Counted from the stretch's first letter, positions 35,630 through 44,600 are shown. The stretch: 64,000 bases of DNA from Pseudomonas putida (GCA_041071465.1 CP163498.1:4730001-4794000), one strand, 5' to 3'. Program-made: numbers and translations. Notes: generated by a model not told the origin, from the letters alone.

Positions 35630-37420
35630 ATGAAATTTTCTACGCCGCTGATGAGCGCTCTGTGCCTGGTGGCTGCCAGTGGCTGGGCCTGTGCCGACCA
35701 GGTGCTGCCCGCACCACCGGAGCTGGCCTCTGGTTACCGCAGCGGGCTGCAGCCGGTGCACGCCAGCCGGCACATGGCCGCTGCCGCCAACCCGCTGGCC
35801 AGTGAAGCGGGGCGGGCGATATTGCGTGCCGGGGGCAGTGCGATTGACGCTGCCATCGCCATGCAGATGGTGCTGACCCTGGTCGAACCCCAGTCCAGTG
35901 GCATTGGCGGCGGGGCGTTCATCTTGTATTGGGACGGCAGGCGCGTACAGGCATTCGACGGTCGCGAGGCTGCGCCGGCGGCGGTGACAGAGAAGCTGTT
36001 CCTGCAAGCCGACGGTACACCGATGCCGTTCCGGGCAGCGCAGATTGGTGGCCGTTCGGTCGGCGTGCCAGGGGTGCTACGTGCCTTGAAACTGGCCCAC
36101 GATCAACACGGTAAGCTGCCTTGGCGCGACCTGTTCGCCCCGGCCATTGCCCTGGCACGCAACGGTTTCGCGGTTTCCGAGCGCCTGCACACGTTGCTGG
36201 CCGGGGACCCCTACATTGGCCGTTCACCCGCAATGGCTCGCTATTTTCTGGATGAACAGGGCAAGCCGCTGGCAGTGGGCACAACACTGCGAAACCCTGA
36301 GTTGGCCTACACCTTCGAGCGGATCGCGGCAGAAGGCCCCGAGGCGTTCTACAGCGGTGAAATTGCCGAAGCCATTGTGGCCAAGGTGCGCAGCCATGCC
36401 AATGCGGGTTACCTGTCGCTGCAGGACTTGCAGCAGTATCAGGCCAAGGAGCGCGAGCCGGTGTGTGGCCCTTACAAAGCCTGGCGAATATGCGGCATGC
36501 CGCCGCCATCGTCGGGCGGGGTGACGGTGCTGCAGACCTTGGGCATGCTCGAAGCCGTGCAACACGCTGCGCCCCAGCGCGACCTGGCAGCGCTGCGTCC
36601 GCTGGCCACCTCGTCCCCGGCCCGGCTGGAGGCACCGCCACTGGCCGTGCATCTGATTGCCGAGGCCGAACGCCTGGCCTATGCCGACCGCGCCCAGTAC
36701 CTGGCTGACAGCGACTATGTGCCGGTCCCGGTCAAGGCCCTGACCGATCCCGCCTACCTGGCCAGCCGCGCCGCCTTGATCGGTGAATACAGCATGAAGC
36801 GTGCACTGCCGGGCCGGCCGCAAGGCGCGGACCTGGCCCTGGCGCCTGACCGCTCGCCATTGCGCATTTCCACGTCGCACCTCAGTGCCGTGGATGACAG
36901 TGGGCAGGCCTTGGCCATGACCAGCTCGGTGGAGGCCGCATTCGGTTCGCACCTGATGGTCAAAGGCTTCCTGCTCAACAATCACCTGACCGACTTTTCC
37001 TTCACCCCCCAAGAGCACGGCAAGCCGGTGGCCAACCGGGTGCAGCCGGGCAAGCGGCCACTGTCGGCCATGGCGCCGACCTTGGTGTTCTCGCGTGCCT
37101 CTGGCGAGCTTGTGGCCAGCCTCGGCTCGCCGGGCGGTTCTCAGATCATTGGTTACGTGAACAAGGCGCTGGTCGGCCTGCTGGATTGGCAGCTCGACCC
37201 GCAGCAGGCCGCCGGCCTGCCCAACTTCGGCAGCCGCAATGCGGGTACCGAAGTGGAAGCAGGGCTGGCCAGCCCGTCGCTGATCCGCCAGTTGGCGGCC
37301 TGGGGACACGACGTGACACCGATGACCATGACCAGCGGCATGCAGATCATTCAGCGCAGTGGCGAGGGTTGGTCAGGTGGTGCCGACCCTCGGCGGGAAG
37401 GTGTGGCCCTTGGCGACTAG
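35630..37420 (+). CDS. ggt: Gamma-glutamyltransferase (periplasmic)
   Basis: 596 residues with a signal peptide (MKFSTPLMSALCLVAASGWACA); start at 35630 rather than 35609 for that reason. Large-subunit motifs: ANPLASEAGRAILRAGGSAIDAAIAMQMVLTLVEPQSSGIGGGAF and the DGRE substrate loop AFDGREAAP. Autocatalytic cleavage is expected before Thr415 in ISTSHLSAVD, followed by the small subunit with MAPTLVF and SPGGSQII. Transfers or hydrolyses the gamma-glutamyl group of glutathione and gamma-glutamyl compounds. Some relatives act as glutaryl-type acylases. Followed 44 bases later by a LysR gene. Confidence 0.93.
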   Translation: MKFSTPLMSALCLVAASGWACADQVLPAPPELASGYRSGLQPVHASRHMAAAANPLASEAGRAILRAGGSAIDAAIAMQMVLTLVEPQSSGIGGGAFILYWDGRRVQAFDGREAAPAAVTEKLFLQADGTPMPFRAAQIGGRSVGVPGVLRALKLAHDQHGKLPWRDLFAPAIALARNGFAVSERLHTLLAGDPYIGRSPAMARYFLDEQGKPLAVGTTLRNPELAYTFERIAAEGPEAFYSGEIAEAIVAKVRSHANAGYLSLQDLQQYQAKEREPVCGPYKAWRICGMPPPSSGGVTVLQTLGMLEAVQHAAPQRDLAALRPLATSSPARLEAPPLAVHLIAEAERLAYADRAQYLADSDYVPVPVKALTDPAYLASRAALIGEYSMKRALPGRPQGADLALAPDRSPLRISTSHLSAVDDSGQALAMTSSVEAAFGSHLMVKGFLLNNHLTDFSFTPQEHGKPVANRVQPGKRPLSAMAPTLVFSRASGELVASLGSPGGSQIIGYVNKALVGLLDWQLDPQQAAGLPNFGSRNAGTEVEAGLASPSLIRQLAAWGHDVTPMTMTSGMQIIQRSGEGWSGGADPRREGVALGD

Positions 37421-37464
37421 CCGTGATAGAACGCAGGTTCGCCATTCAGTAGTTGAATACCAAG

Positions 37465-38346
37465 ATGTCTATCAGCGTGAAATCGAATAGGGCTCTGTTC
37501 GACCTCGACCTGCTGCGCGCCATTGTCGTGGTGGCCGATTGCGGCAGCTTCACCACCGCTGCCGCGCGCCTGCATTCGACCCAGTCGACGATCAGCCAGA
37601 AGGTGCGCCGCCTGGAAGACATGGTCGGCCACCGCCTACTGGTACGCGGCAACCGTGATGTGCTACCGACCGATGCCGGGCAAACCCTGCTCGGCTATGC
37701 CCGGCACATGCTGGCGCTGAACGACCAGATGCTCGAGGCCCTGGCCGGGGCGATGGTGGGTACCACCGTGCGCCTTGGCGTGCCCGAGGACTTCGTTGGC
37801 GGGCGTACCACCAATGCGTTGTCGGCCTTCAGCCGGCTGCAGCCACAGGTGAAGCTGGAAGTGACCAGTGGCTTGTGCCGGGACCTCAGCCAGGCCTACG
37901 ACAATGGTGAACTTGACCTGGTGCTGCTCAAGCAGCGGCGCAACACCCGCGAGGGCGTGGCCTGCTGGCCAGAGCGCCTGCAATGGATCGACAGCGCGCG
38001 TACGCCCGCCTTCGAGCTCGACCCGATCCCGCTGGTGACCTTCCCGCCACGCGGCCTGTACCGCGAAGACATGATCAACGCGATCGAAGGCATGGGCCGA
38101 CGCTGGCGTATCAGCTTCACCAGTTCCAGCCTCAGTGGCATCCAGGCCGCGGTCGCCGATGGCATGGGCGTGAGCCTGCTGCCACCAAGGGCGGCCACTG
38201 GTGAGCACCGGGTGCTGGGGGCAGGGCAAGGGCTGCCGGAGGTCGACAGCTATGAGATCGTCATCGTCCACCGGCCGACGGCAGATGTGATGGTCAAGGC
38301 GTTGGCCGAGGTGATGACGCAGCTATTGGCAGGTGGTGGCATCTGA
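37465..38346 (+). CDS. LysR family transcriptional regulator
   Basis: 293 residues taking the ATG at 37465; a TTG at 37453 would add four residues. Helix-turn-helix: FDLDLLRAIVVVADCGSFTTAAARLHSTQSTISQKVRRLEDMVGHRLL. The effector domain starts VRLGVPEDFVGGRTTNALSAF. It lies downstream of ggt on the same strand, and upstream of a long inverted repeat that separates it from convergent ctlX. Its target is unclear; autoregulation with ggt is possible. Confidence 0.9.
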   Translation: MSISVKSNRALFDLDLLRAIVVVADCGSFTTAAARLHSTQSTISQKVRRLEDMVGHRLLVRGNRDVLPTDAGQTLLGYARHMLALNDQMLEALAGAMVGTTVRLGVPEDFVGGRTTNALSAFSRLQPQVKLEVTSGLCRDLSQAYDNGELDLVLLKQRRNTREGVACWPERLQWIDSARTPAFELDPIPLVTFPPRGLYREDMINAIEGMGRRWRISFTSSSLSGIQAAVADGMGVSLLPPRAATGEHRVLGAGQGLPEVDSYEIVIVHRPTADVMVKALAEVMTQLLAGGGI

Positions 38347-38362
38347 CGCGGCCTGACGATCT

Positions 38363-38501
38363 GACGCGGTCGCTGTAGGAGCGGCCTTGTGTCGCGAAAG
38401 GGCTGCAAAGCAGCCCCAGAATTTCAGCGGTGGTGCACAAGTTGCTGGGGCCGCGTGGCGGCCCTTTCGCGACACAGGGCCGCTCCTACACCGACCGCGT
38501 C
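38363..38501. repeat. Long REP-type inverted repeat (44-base arms)
   Basis: Left arm 38363-38406 and right arm 38458-38501 are reverse complements with only three mismatches. They contain the Pseudomonas repeat text CTGTAGGAGCGGCC and TGTCGCGAAAGGG. The 51-base centre has its own short GGGCTGC/GCAGCCC stem. It lies between convergent LysR and ctlX and likely also ends both transcripts. Confidence 0.9.
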
Positions 38502-38522
38502 AACCAGCACCAAGGCCGCGAG

Positions 38523-39485
38523 TCATCCGGCGCAGGTGTACGCCGCAGCCAGGCGGGGCGACAGGTGAATGCCGGCAATCATGCAGCGCACCGAGCCGCC
38601 GGCCATCTCGATGGTCGGCACGTCCAGTGGCACCAGCCGCGCCGAGCGTTCGATGCGTTGGCGTTGCTCGGCGTTCAGGCTGTCGAAGGCCTTGCGTGAC
38701 AGCGCCAGAATGCGCCCGTCACGCCCGGACAGTTCGATGGCATTGCCGGCAAACTGGCTGATTTGCTGGTTGCTCAGGTCGATCACATCGCGCCCCGATT
38801 CAATCAGGCGCATGCGCACTTCCTCGGCTCGCGCCTTGTTGGTGAAGGTGCCGAAGCCTACCAGGGCAAACTCGGTCGCCACGCACATCAGCACATTGGT
38901 GTGGTAGATCGGCGTGCCTTGTTCATCGGCCGTGTCGAACACCATCGGTTCAAAGTTGAAGTGTGTGCTGAAACGTTCGAGAGCAATCGGGTCGGCGCGG
39001 TTGGAACGCGCGGTGTAGGCCACCCGTGACAGGTGGTCGAACACCATGGCGCCGGTCCCTTCGAGGAACAGTTCGTCCTGCTCCAGCCCTGAATAGTCGA
39101 TGACATCCTGTACGCGGTACTCATGCTTGAGCATTTCGATCACATCGGTGCGCCGCTCGCGGCGGCGGTTGCGCGAGTACATCGAGTAGATCGCGATGTG
39201 CCCTCCGGGGTGGGTGGAGAACCAGTTGTTGGGGAATACCGAGTCAGGGGTATTGAGTTCGCCGAAGTCATCGAACAGGTGTACCCGTACGCCTTCGGCC
39301 TCAAGGCGACCGACGGCCTGGGTGACTTCATCACGTGCCACCTCGGCCAGCGCTTGTGCGGCGAGGCTCGGGTGGCTGCGTTGAAACGAGTTGTCGGCTG
39401 CGGTCTCTGGGTTGGGGGTGAAGGCATGTGGCCGGACCATGACCACGGCTGCAGGTGCTTGAATCGAACGCGTTGGAAATGCCAT
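38523..39485 (-). CDS. ctlX: Citrulline hydrolase / amidinotransferase-like enzyme CtlX
   Basis: 320 residues from ATG 39485 (MAFPTRSIQAPAAVVMVRP). Guanidino-modifying (arginine deiminase superfamily) fold: DSVFPNNWFSTHPGGHIAIYSM, DELFLEGTGAMVFDHLSRVAY, the His block PIYHTNVLMCVA and the C-terminal catalytic Cys in EMAGGSVRCMIAGIHL. The family is called citrulline utilization hydrolase (CtlX), forming ornithine from citrulline. It is followed upstream on the same strand by ornithine cyclodeaminase (26 bases), which would consume the ornithine, a strong functional match. Confidence 0.9.
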   Translation of the reverse strand: MAFPTRSIQAPAAVVMVRPHAFTPNPETAADNSFQRSHPSLAAQALAEVARDEVTQAVGRLEAEGVRVHLFDDFGELNTPDSVFPNNWFSTHPGGHIAIYSMYSRNRRRERRTDVIEMLKHEYRVQDVIDYSGLEQDELFLEGTGAMVFDHLSRVAYTARSNRADPIALERFSTHFNFEPMVFDTADEQGTPIYHTNVLMCVATEFALVGFGTFTNKARAEEVRMRLIESGRDVIDLSNQQISQFAGNAIELSGRDGRILALSRKAFDSLNAEQRQRIERSARLVPLDVPTIEMAGGSVRCMIAGIHLSPRLAAAYTCAG

Positions 39486-39511
39486 GTGGGAATACCGGGT
39501 TGGGAGCAGGG

Positions 39512-40564
39512 TCAGGCAACGCGTCGGATGCGGCTTTTGCCCGCGCGGCCGCGGGTATGGCTGAACAGGTCTTTCGGGTCGTCTTCTACCCATGGCACCA
39601 GGTCGATCTTCGCGCCCATGGCGCGCTTTTCAGCTTGCTGTAGTACGTACCGTAGTACGGTGTAGTCTTCCAGGGCGAAGCCCACCGAATCGAACACGGT
39701 GACTTGGCTGACGCTTTGGCGGCCCTCGCTTTCACCGCGCAGCACGCGCCACAAATCGATCACCGGGAAGTCTGCCGGCAACTGCTGGATGTCACCTTCG
39801 ACACGGGTTTGCGGTTCGTACTCGACGAACACTCGGGCCTTGCGCAGTACATCGGCGTGCAGCTCGGTCTTGCCTGGGCAGTCACCACCCACAGCGTTCA
39901 GGTGCATGCCGGGTTCGAGCATGTCGGGGGTGATGATGGTGGCGTAGGCCTTGTCGGCGGTCACCGTGGTGATGATGTCCACGCCTTTCACCGCTTCGGC
40001 CACCGAGCCGGCCCGGCGGATGGTCAGGCCACTGTATTCCTTGAGGTTGGCGATCAGCTTGGCGGTGGCCAGCGGGTCGGTGTCGTAGGCTACGATTTCT
40101 TCGATGCCCAGGTGCTTGTGGAAGGCCAGTGCCTGGAACTCGCTTTGTGCGCCGTTGCCAATCAACGCCATCTTGCGCGAGTTGGGCCGGGCCAGTGCCT
40201 GGGCTGCCATCAGCGAAGTCGCAGCGGTGCGCAGGGCGGTGGCGATGGTCAGCTCGGACAGCAGCACCGGGTAACCGGTGTCGACATCGGCCAGCACGCC
40301 GAAGGCCATGACCGTATGCAGGTCGCGGGCCGTGTTGGCCGGGTGGCCGTTGACGTATTTGAAGGCATAGCGGCTGTTGTCGGCGACCGGCATCAGTTCA
40401 ATTACACCCACTTCCGAATGGCTGGCAACTCGCGCAGACTTGTCAAACTCCTGCCAGCGTTTGAAGTCTTCGCGAATGGCTGCCGCCAGTTCACCAATGA
40501 AGGGCGCTACGCCAATGTCATGTACCAAGTCCGACATGGTTGGAACATCAATGAAATACGTCAT
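39512..40564 (-). CDS. Ornithine cyclodeaminase
   Basis: 350 residues from ATG 40564 (MTYFIDVPTMSDLVHDIG); the frame is open to 40663. It belongs to the OCD/mu-crystallin family. Segments visible: NSRYAFKYVNGHPANTA with the substrate Arg/Lys region, MALIGNGAQSEFQALAFHKHLGIEEIVAYDTD as the Rossmann NAD loop, IITTVTADKAYATIITPDMLEPGMHLNAVGGDCPGKTELH with the catalytic Asp. It converts ornithine to proline plus ammonia with NAD+. Operon with ctlX; AsnC regulator divergent. AATAACAA at 40576-40583 lies in its leader. Confidence 0.92.
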   Translation of the reverse strand: MTYFIDVPTMSDLVHDIGVAPFIGELAAAIREDFKRWQEFDKSARVASHSEVGVIELMPVADNSRYAFKYVNGHPANTARDLHTVMAFGVLADVDTGYPVLLSELTIATALRTAATSLMAAQALARPNSRKMALIGNGAQSEFQALAFHKHLGIEEIVAYDTDPLATAKLIANLKEYSGLTIRRAGSVAEAVKGVDIITTVTADKAYATIITPDMLEPGMHLNAVGGDCPGKTELHADVLRKARVFVEYEPQTRVEGDIQQLPADFPVIDLWRVLRGESEGRQSVSQVTVFDSVGFALEDYTVLRYVLQQAEKRAMGAKIDLVPWVEDDPKDLFSHTRGRAGKSRIRRVA

Positions 40565-40687
40565 GCTCTTGCACCTTGTTATTGCGCGGTCACCCCTGTA
40601 CTTCCGGGTACACGCTTGAGATTGTTGAAGTGGCGTGAACATTTTGATGAAAGGTTGCGTCAATCGGAAGAATGCAGGTTGCCAGTT

Positions 40688-40706
40688 TTGTCAACTTTCT
40701 AGACAA
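40688..40706. promoter_or_regulatory. Dyad in the AsnC-ornithine cyclodeaminase promoter region
   Basis: TTGTC-N9-GACAA about 40 bases before the AsnC start; a second dyad TGTAC-TTCCGG-GTACA lies at 40597-40612 near the cyclodeaminase start. Either could be an Lrp/AsnC site. Pattern only. Confidence 0.35.
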
Positions 40707-40747
40707 TCTGCCACCCCAAAGTAGCAATCTGATTATTTGGCAGGCCT

Positions 40748-41170
40748 ATGGACACTATTGATCGGGAACTGATTGCACTGTTGCGGGACAATGCACGCAC
40801 CCCCGTGCTGACCCTGGCAAAGAAGCTCAAGGTGGCACGGGCAACCGTGCAAAACCGTATTACCCGGCTCGAAGAGCAGGGCGTGATCATCGGCTACACG
40901 GTACGCCTGCGCTCCGATGCGCTGGAGCAGGGCGTGCGCGCAATCACCAGCATCGGTATCAGCGGCCACCACGCCGCAGAGGTCAAGCACGCGCTGCGCG
41001 GGCACCCCAACGTGGTGGCCATCCATACCACCAATGGCCGCTGGGACCTGATGGCCGAACTGCGCGCCGACACCCTCGAGGCCTTCGACCGGGCGTTGAA
41101 CACCATTCGCTCGATACCACACATCGAAAACACCGAGACCAGCATTCTGCTTTCGACCTACAAGATGTGA
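40748..41170 (+). CDS. Lrp/AsnC family transcriptional regulator
   Basis: 140 residues. N-terminal helix-turn-helix (MDTIDRELIALLRDNARTPVLTLAKKLKVARATVQNRITRLEEQGVI) and C-terminal RAM effector-binding domain (VRAITSIGISGHHAAEVKHALRGHPNVVAIHTTNGRWDLMAELRADT). Divergent from ornithine cyclodeaminase/ctlX and upstream of the amino-acid permease. It most likely senses an amino acid such as ornithine, arginine or citrulline and controls both sides. Confidence 0.92.
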   Translation: MDTIDRELIALLRDNARTPVLTLAKKLKVARATVQNRITRLEEQGVIIGYTVRLRSDALEQGVRAITSIGISGHHAAEVKHALRGHPNVVAIHTTNGRWDLMAELRADTLEAFDRALNTIRSIPHIENTETSILLSTYKM

Positions 41171-41513
41171 CTGCCGGGTCAAGCCTTCTGGCAGGTGCAT
41201 TGTGCAAACTGTCACCCGGGCTTTTCACACTGCACAAAATCCCGATGGTGGTGTGCATTCTGTAGCGTTCCGCTTGACCGGGGCCGCTGGCAGAATGAAA
41301 CGGCTTTCGCGGGACTGTATCGGACGCGCCACTTGGGTGCGTTTCAATAAAACAAATACACCCGCTGCGAAGTTGCACCGGGCACTGTTTTTTCATCTGA
41401 GTTAATACCCACGTTTCGACTGACTTGAATGGCGAGAACCTGCACTTTAGTACCAATTAAATGGTGCGGCGCGGGGCGGCGGGGTTTTACAAAAAAAGAA
41501 TAAGAGGTCAACT
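41171..41513. other. 343-base intergenic region upstream of the amino-acid permease
   Basis: No gene is evident. TTGTGCA (41200-41206) and TGCACAA (41231-41237) form an inverted pair with 24 bases between, perhaps a regulator site. The A-rich stretch at 41490-41506 (acaaaaaaagaataagagg) covers the ribosome site and contains an AAnAAnAA-like run that could be bound by Hfq/Crc. Confidence 0.4.
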
Positions 41514-42932
41514 ATGCAACCAACGTGCAACGCGCAAAGCGCAGTTCCAGAAGAAAGCCGTGTGCTCAAACGGCGGCTGGAAAACCGGCACATACAGCTC
41601 ATTTCCATCAGTGGTGCGATTGGTACCGGCCTGTTCATGGGTTCGGGCAAGATCATTGCGCTGTCTGGCACCTCGATCATCCTCGTCTACGCCATCATCG
41701 GTTTTTTCGTGTTCTGCATCATGCGCGCCATGGGCGAGATGCTGCTGGCCAACCTGCAGATGGAATCGTTCGCCGACCTGGTGCACAACTACCTGGGCCC
41801 ACGGGCCGGTTACATTCTCAGCTGGTCGTACTGGCTCAGCTGGGTCGTGGCAGCGGTGGGTGACGTGGTGGTGGTCGCGGGGTTCGTGCAGTACTGGTAC
41901 CCCGATGTGCCCACCTGGCTACCGGCCTTCGGTACCATGTTCCTGCTGCTGGGGCTGAACATGCTGGCGGTGAAGGCCTTTGGCGAAGTGGAGTTCTGGT
42001 TTGGCCTGATCAAGATCGTCGCCATCGTGCTGTTGGTGGTGACCGGCCTGGTAATGGTCGCGACCTCCTACACTTCGCCGGCAGGGGTAACCGCCTCGTT
42101 CAGCCACCTGGTAGCACCGGGCGTGGTCATGCCACATGGCATCCTGGGCTTTCTCGCCGGGTTTCAGATCGCCATCTTCTCCTTTGTCGGCACCGAGCTG
42201 ATCGGCACCGCAGCGGCGGAGGCCAAAGACCCGGAGAAGACCCTGCCCAAGGCAATCAACACCATCCCCGTGCGCATCCTGTTGTTCTACATCTGTTCGC
42301 TGGTGTGCATCATCAGTGTGGTCTCCTGGGCCAATGTGCCGGCCAACCGCAGCCCATTCGTTGAACTGTTCCTGCTTGGCGGGTTGCCCGCAGCCGCTGG
42401 CATCATCAACTTCGTGGTGCTGACGTCGGCTGCGTCGTCGGCCAACAGCGGTGTCTACTCGGGCTCGCGGATGCTCTACGGCCTGTCACATCAGCAGCAG
42501 GCGCCTGTGGCGTTCGGGCGGCTGTCCGGCTCGGGTACGCCCGTGCGGGCGCTGGTGTTCTCGGGGGTGTGCATGGCGATTGCCTTGACGCTGCTGTTCG
42601 TGATTCCAGAAGTGATGACCGTGTTTACCCTGGTGTCGACCATCTCCGCAGTGATGATCATCGTTACCTGGTCACTGATCCTGCTGTCCTACTTCGCTTA
42701 CCGTCGGCAGAATCCGCAGGCCCATGAGCGGTCCAGGTTCAAGCTGCCAGGTGGCAAGGCCACCGCTGCGCTGGCGCAGCTGTTCCTGATCTTCGTGCTG
42801 TGCCTGCTGGCCCTGGAACCGGACACCCGCACGGCGTTGTACGTGATGCCGTTGTGGTACGCGGGCCTGCTGCTGTCCTACCGGCGCCGGGCCAAGGCAT
42901 GTATGCGGCCACAGGCAGCTACCGCCGCCTAG
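41514..42932 (+). CDS. Amino-acid permease of the APC/AAT family (CycA-like)
   Basis: 472 residues with twelve membrane segments. Family signature near the N-terminus: RRLENRHIQLISISGAIGTGLFMGSGKIIALSGTSIILVYAIIGFFVFCIMRAMGEML. Later segments include FVGTELIGTAAAEAKDPEKTLPKAIN and VLTSAASSANSGVYSGSRMLYGLS, strongly resembling D-serine/D-alanine/glycine transporters. Context with AsnC, ornithine cyclodeaminase and ctlX suggests a role in importing an amino acid of that pathway, but sequence similarity points to small neutral amino acids; unresolved. Confidence 0.9.
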   Translation: MQPTCNAQSAVPEESRVLKRRLENRHIQLISISGAIGTGLFMGSGKIIALSGTSIILVYAIIGFFVFCIMRAMGEMLLANLQMESFADLVHNYLGPRAGYILSWSYWLSWVVAAVGDVVVVAGFVQYWYPDVPTWLPAFGTMFLLLGLNMLAVKAFGEVEFWFGLIKIVAIVLLVVTGLVMVATSYTSPAGVTASFSHLVAPGVVMPHGILGFLAGFQIAIFSFVGTELIGTAAAEAKDPEKTLPKAINTIPVRILLFYICSLVCIISVVSWANVPANRSPFVELFLLGGLPAAAGIINFVVLTSAASSANSGVYSGSRMLYGLSHQQQAPVAFGRLSGSGTPVRALVFSGVCMAIALTLLFVIPEVMTVFTLVSTISAVMIIVTWSLILLSYFAYRRQNPQAHERSRFKLPGGKATAALAQLFLIFVLCLLALEPDTRTALYVMPLWYAGLLLSYRRRAKACMRPQAATAA

Positions 42933-42967
42933 CGTTCGCGGCCGTAAAGCGCAGGGCTGCCCACACC

Positions 42968-43567
42968 TCAAGGCTGGCGCTCAGCCACCGCCCGCAACGT
43001 ACGCAACGTCACCACTGGCGCATCCACCACGAACCGATTGGCAAGCCAGCCCGGCACGTCCCCGGCCGGGTCGGCTTGCAACTGATACGTCACTTCGGTT
43101 TCGCGCTCACCCAGCGGCTTCATCCGCCACTCGCCGCTCAGGTGCTGCACGCGGATCAGCCCGTCCACCTTGGGGATCCTGTCGGGCTCGGCACTCAGGT
43201 GCCGCAGCAGGGTGCCGTCGTCCAGGCGTTCGCTGGTCACCTTCAGCACGATGTCCCGCGGCATCGTCGGCCAGGGCAGGTTGGTGGTCAGGTACACCCA
43301 GGTATTGGCGCCGTCCACGTCCAGCAAACGCATCTGGTCACAGGCGTACAGCCATTTGCAGGCTACGCGCAGGTTCTCTTGCAGGTCGGTAAGGGTACGT
43401 ACGCTGGCTTTCATGGTGCTCACGCCACGAAATTGCTGGTAGGGCGAATCCGCTGCGGCGCTCAGGTACACGCGAATGCCTTCGCGATCGTAGGCCAGGT
43501 TCCAGTCATCGGCAGCCAGGGCAGAGGTGCACAGCAGCAGGGCGGCGAGCAGCAGGCAGCGGTTCAT
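42968..43567 (-). CDS. Exported START-domain protein
   Basis: 199 residues with signal peptide MNRCLLLAALLLCTSALAA. The START fold (about 22-190) is recognised from DWNLAYDREGIRVYLSAAADSPYQQFRGVSTMKASVRTL, DVDGANTWVYLTTNLPWPTMPRDIVLKV and the C-terminal amphipathic helix. START domains bind hydrophobic ligands such as lipids; the periplasmic Pseudomonas versions are uncharacterised. Single gene, convergent with the permease. Confidence 0.88.
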   Translation of the reverse strand: MNRCLLLAALLLCTSALAADDWNLAYDREGIRVYLSAAADSPYQQFRGVSTMKASVRTLTDLQENLRVACKWLYACDQMRLLDVDGANTWVYLTTNLPWPTMPRDIVLKVTSERLDDGTLLRHLSAEPDRIPKVDGLIRVQHLSGEWRMKPLGERETEVTYQLQADPAGDVPGWLANRFVVDAPVVTLRTLRAVAERQP

Positions 43568-43616
43568 GGCTGGTACCGCGCGAGGGATGGGTGTTTGAGT
43601 ATGCGCGGCAAACAGA

Positions 43617-43639
43617 AAGCCCGCCAGGTTGGCGGGCTT
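43617..43639 (-). terminator. Rho-independent terminator of the ureidoglycine aminohydrolase gene
   Basis: AAGCCCGCC-loop-GGCGGGCTT followed on the minus strand by a T-rich tract (TTTCTGTTTG), 19 bases after the stop at 43658. Confidence 0.85.
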
Positions 43640-43657
43640 GCGGGCATCAGCCTGGGC

Positions 43658-44494
43658 TTAGCGCTTAGGGTTCAGTGTCAGGTGTACGTGACGGTTCACG
43701 TCCTTGTACAGCAAGTAGCTGAAGTTGCCTGGGCCGCCGGCGTAGCAGGCTTGCGGGCAGAAGGCGCGCAGCCACATGAAGTCGCCAGCTTCCACTTCGA
43801 CCCAGTCCTGGTTCAGGCGATACACCGCCTTGCCTTCCAGCACGTACAGGCCGTGTTCCATCACGTGGGTTTCAGCGAACGGGATCACGCCGCCCGGCTG
43901 GAAGGTGACGATGTTCACGTGCATGTCGTGGCGCATGTCGGCCATGTCGACGAAACGGGTGGTTTTCCAGCGGCCTTCGGTGCCCGGCATCTCGATGACG
44001 GTGGCGTTGTCACGGTGGGTGACGAAGGATTCTGGTACGTCCAGGCCTTCAACTTTCTGGTAGTGCTTGCGCAGCCAGTGGAAGGTGACGTTGGACTTGC
44101 TGTTGTTGCGCAGGCTCCATTCGGCGCCCGGGGCCAGGAAGGCGTAGCCGCCTGGTACCAGGGTGTGGTGCTTGCCTTCGACGGTGATGTCCAGTTCGCC
44201 CTCTACGATGAACACCACGGCTTCCGCGTTCGGGTCCAGCTCAGGGCGCTCGCTGCCGCCTTCCGGGGCCAGCTCGACGATGTACTGGGAGAAGGTTTCG
44301 GCAAAGCCGGTCAGCGGGCGGGCGATGACCCACATGCGCATCTTGTCCCAGAACGGCAGGTGGCTGGTGACGATGTCACGCATCACGCCTTTAGGGATGA
44401 CAGCGTAGGCTTCGGTGAACATGGCACGGTCAGTCAGCAGCTCGGTTTGAGCCGGGTGCCCACCGTGGGGGGCGAAGTACGAATGGTTCGACAT
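43658..44494 (-). CDS. allE: (S)-ureidoglycine aminohydrolase (bicupin)
   Basis: 278 residues from ATG 44494 (MSNHSYFAPHGGHPAQTELL). Two cupin domains. The first spans about 60-140 (SQYIVELAPEGGSERPELDPNAEAVVFIVEGELDITVEG). The second, about 180-265, contains the metal ligands in MHVNIVTFQPGGVIPFAETHVMEHGLYVLEGKAVYRLN. The enzyme is Mn-dependent and releases ammonia from ureidoglycine after allantoate breakdown in purine catabolism. No allantoinase, allantoicase or urate gene is nearby, so its pathway partners are elsewhere. Confidence 0.9.
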   Translation of the reverse strand: MSNHSYFAPHGGHPAQTELLTDRAMFTEAYAVIPKGVMRDIVTSHLPFWDKMRMWVIARPLTGFAETFSQYIVELAPEGGSERPELDPNAEAVVFIVEGELDITVEGKHHTLVPGGYAFLAPGAEWSLRNNSKSNVTFHWLRKHYQKVEGLDVPESFVTHRDNATVIEMPGTEGRWKTTRFVDMADMRHDMHVNIVTFQPGGVIPFAETHVMEHGLYVLEGKAVYRLNQDWVEVEAGDFMWLRAFCPQACYAGGPGNFSYLLYKDVNRHVHLTLNPKR

Positions 44495-44600
44495 GGACGA
44501 TCTCGACTTGTTGTTCTCTCCCCGTGCCTTGAACCGCACCGGCCGGTGCGGCGCAGGGGATGTGGCGACAGAATAGGGTCGAGCGCGCGCCATCCACAAA

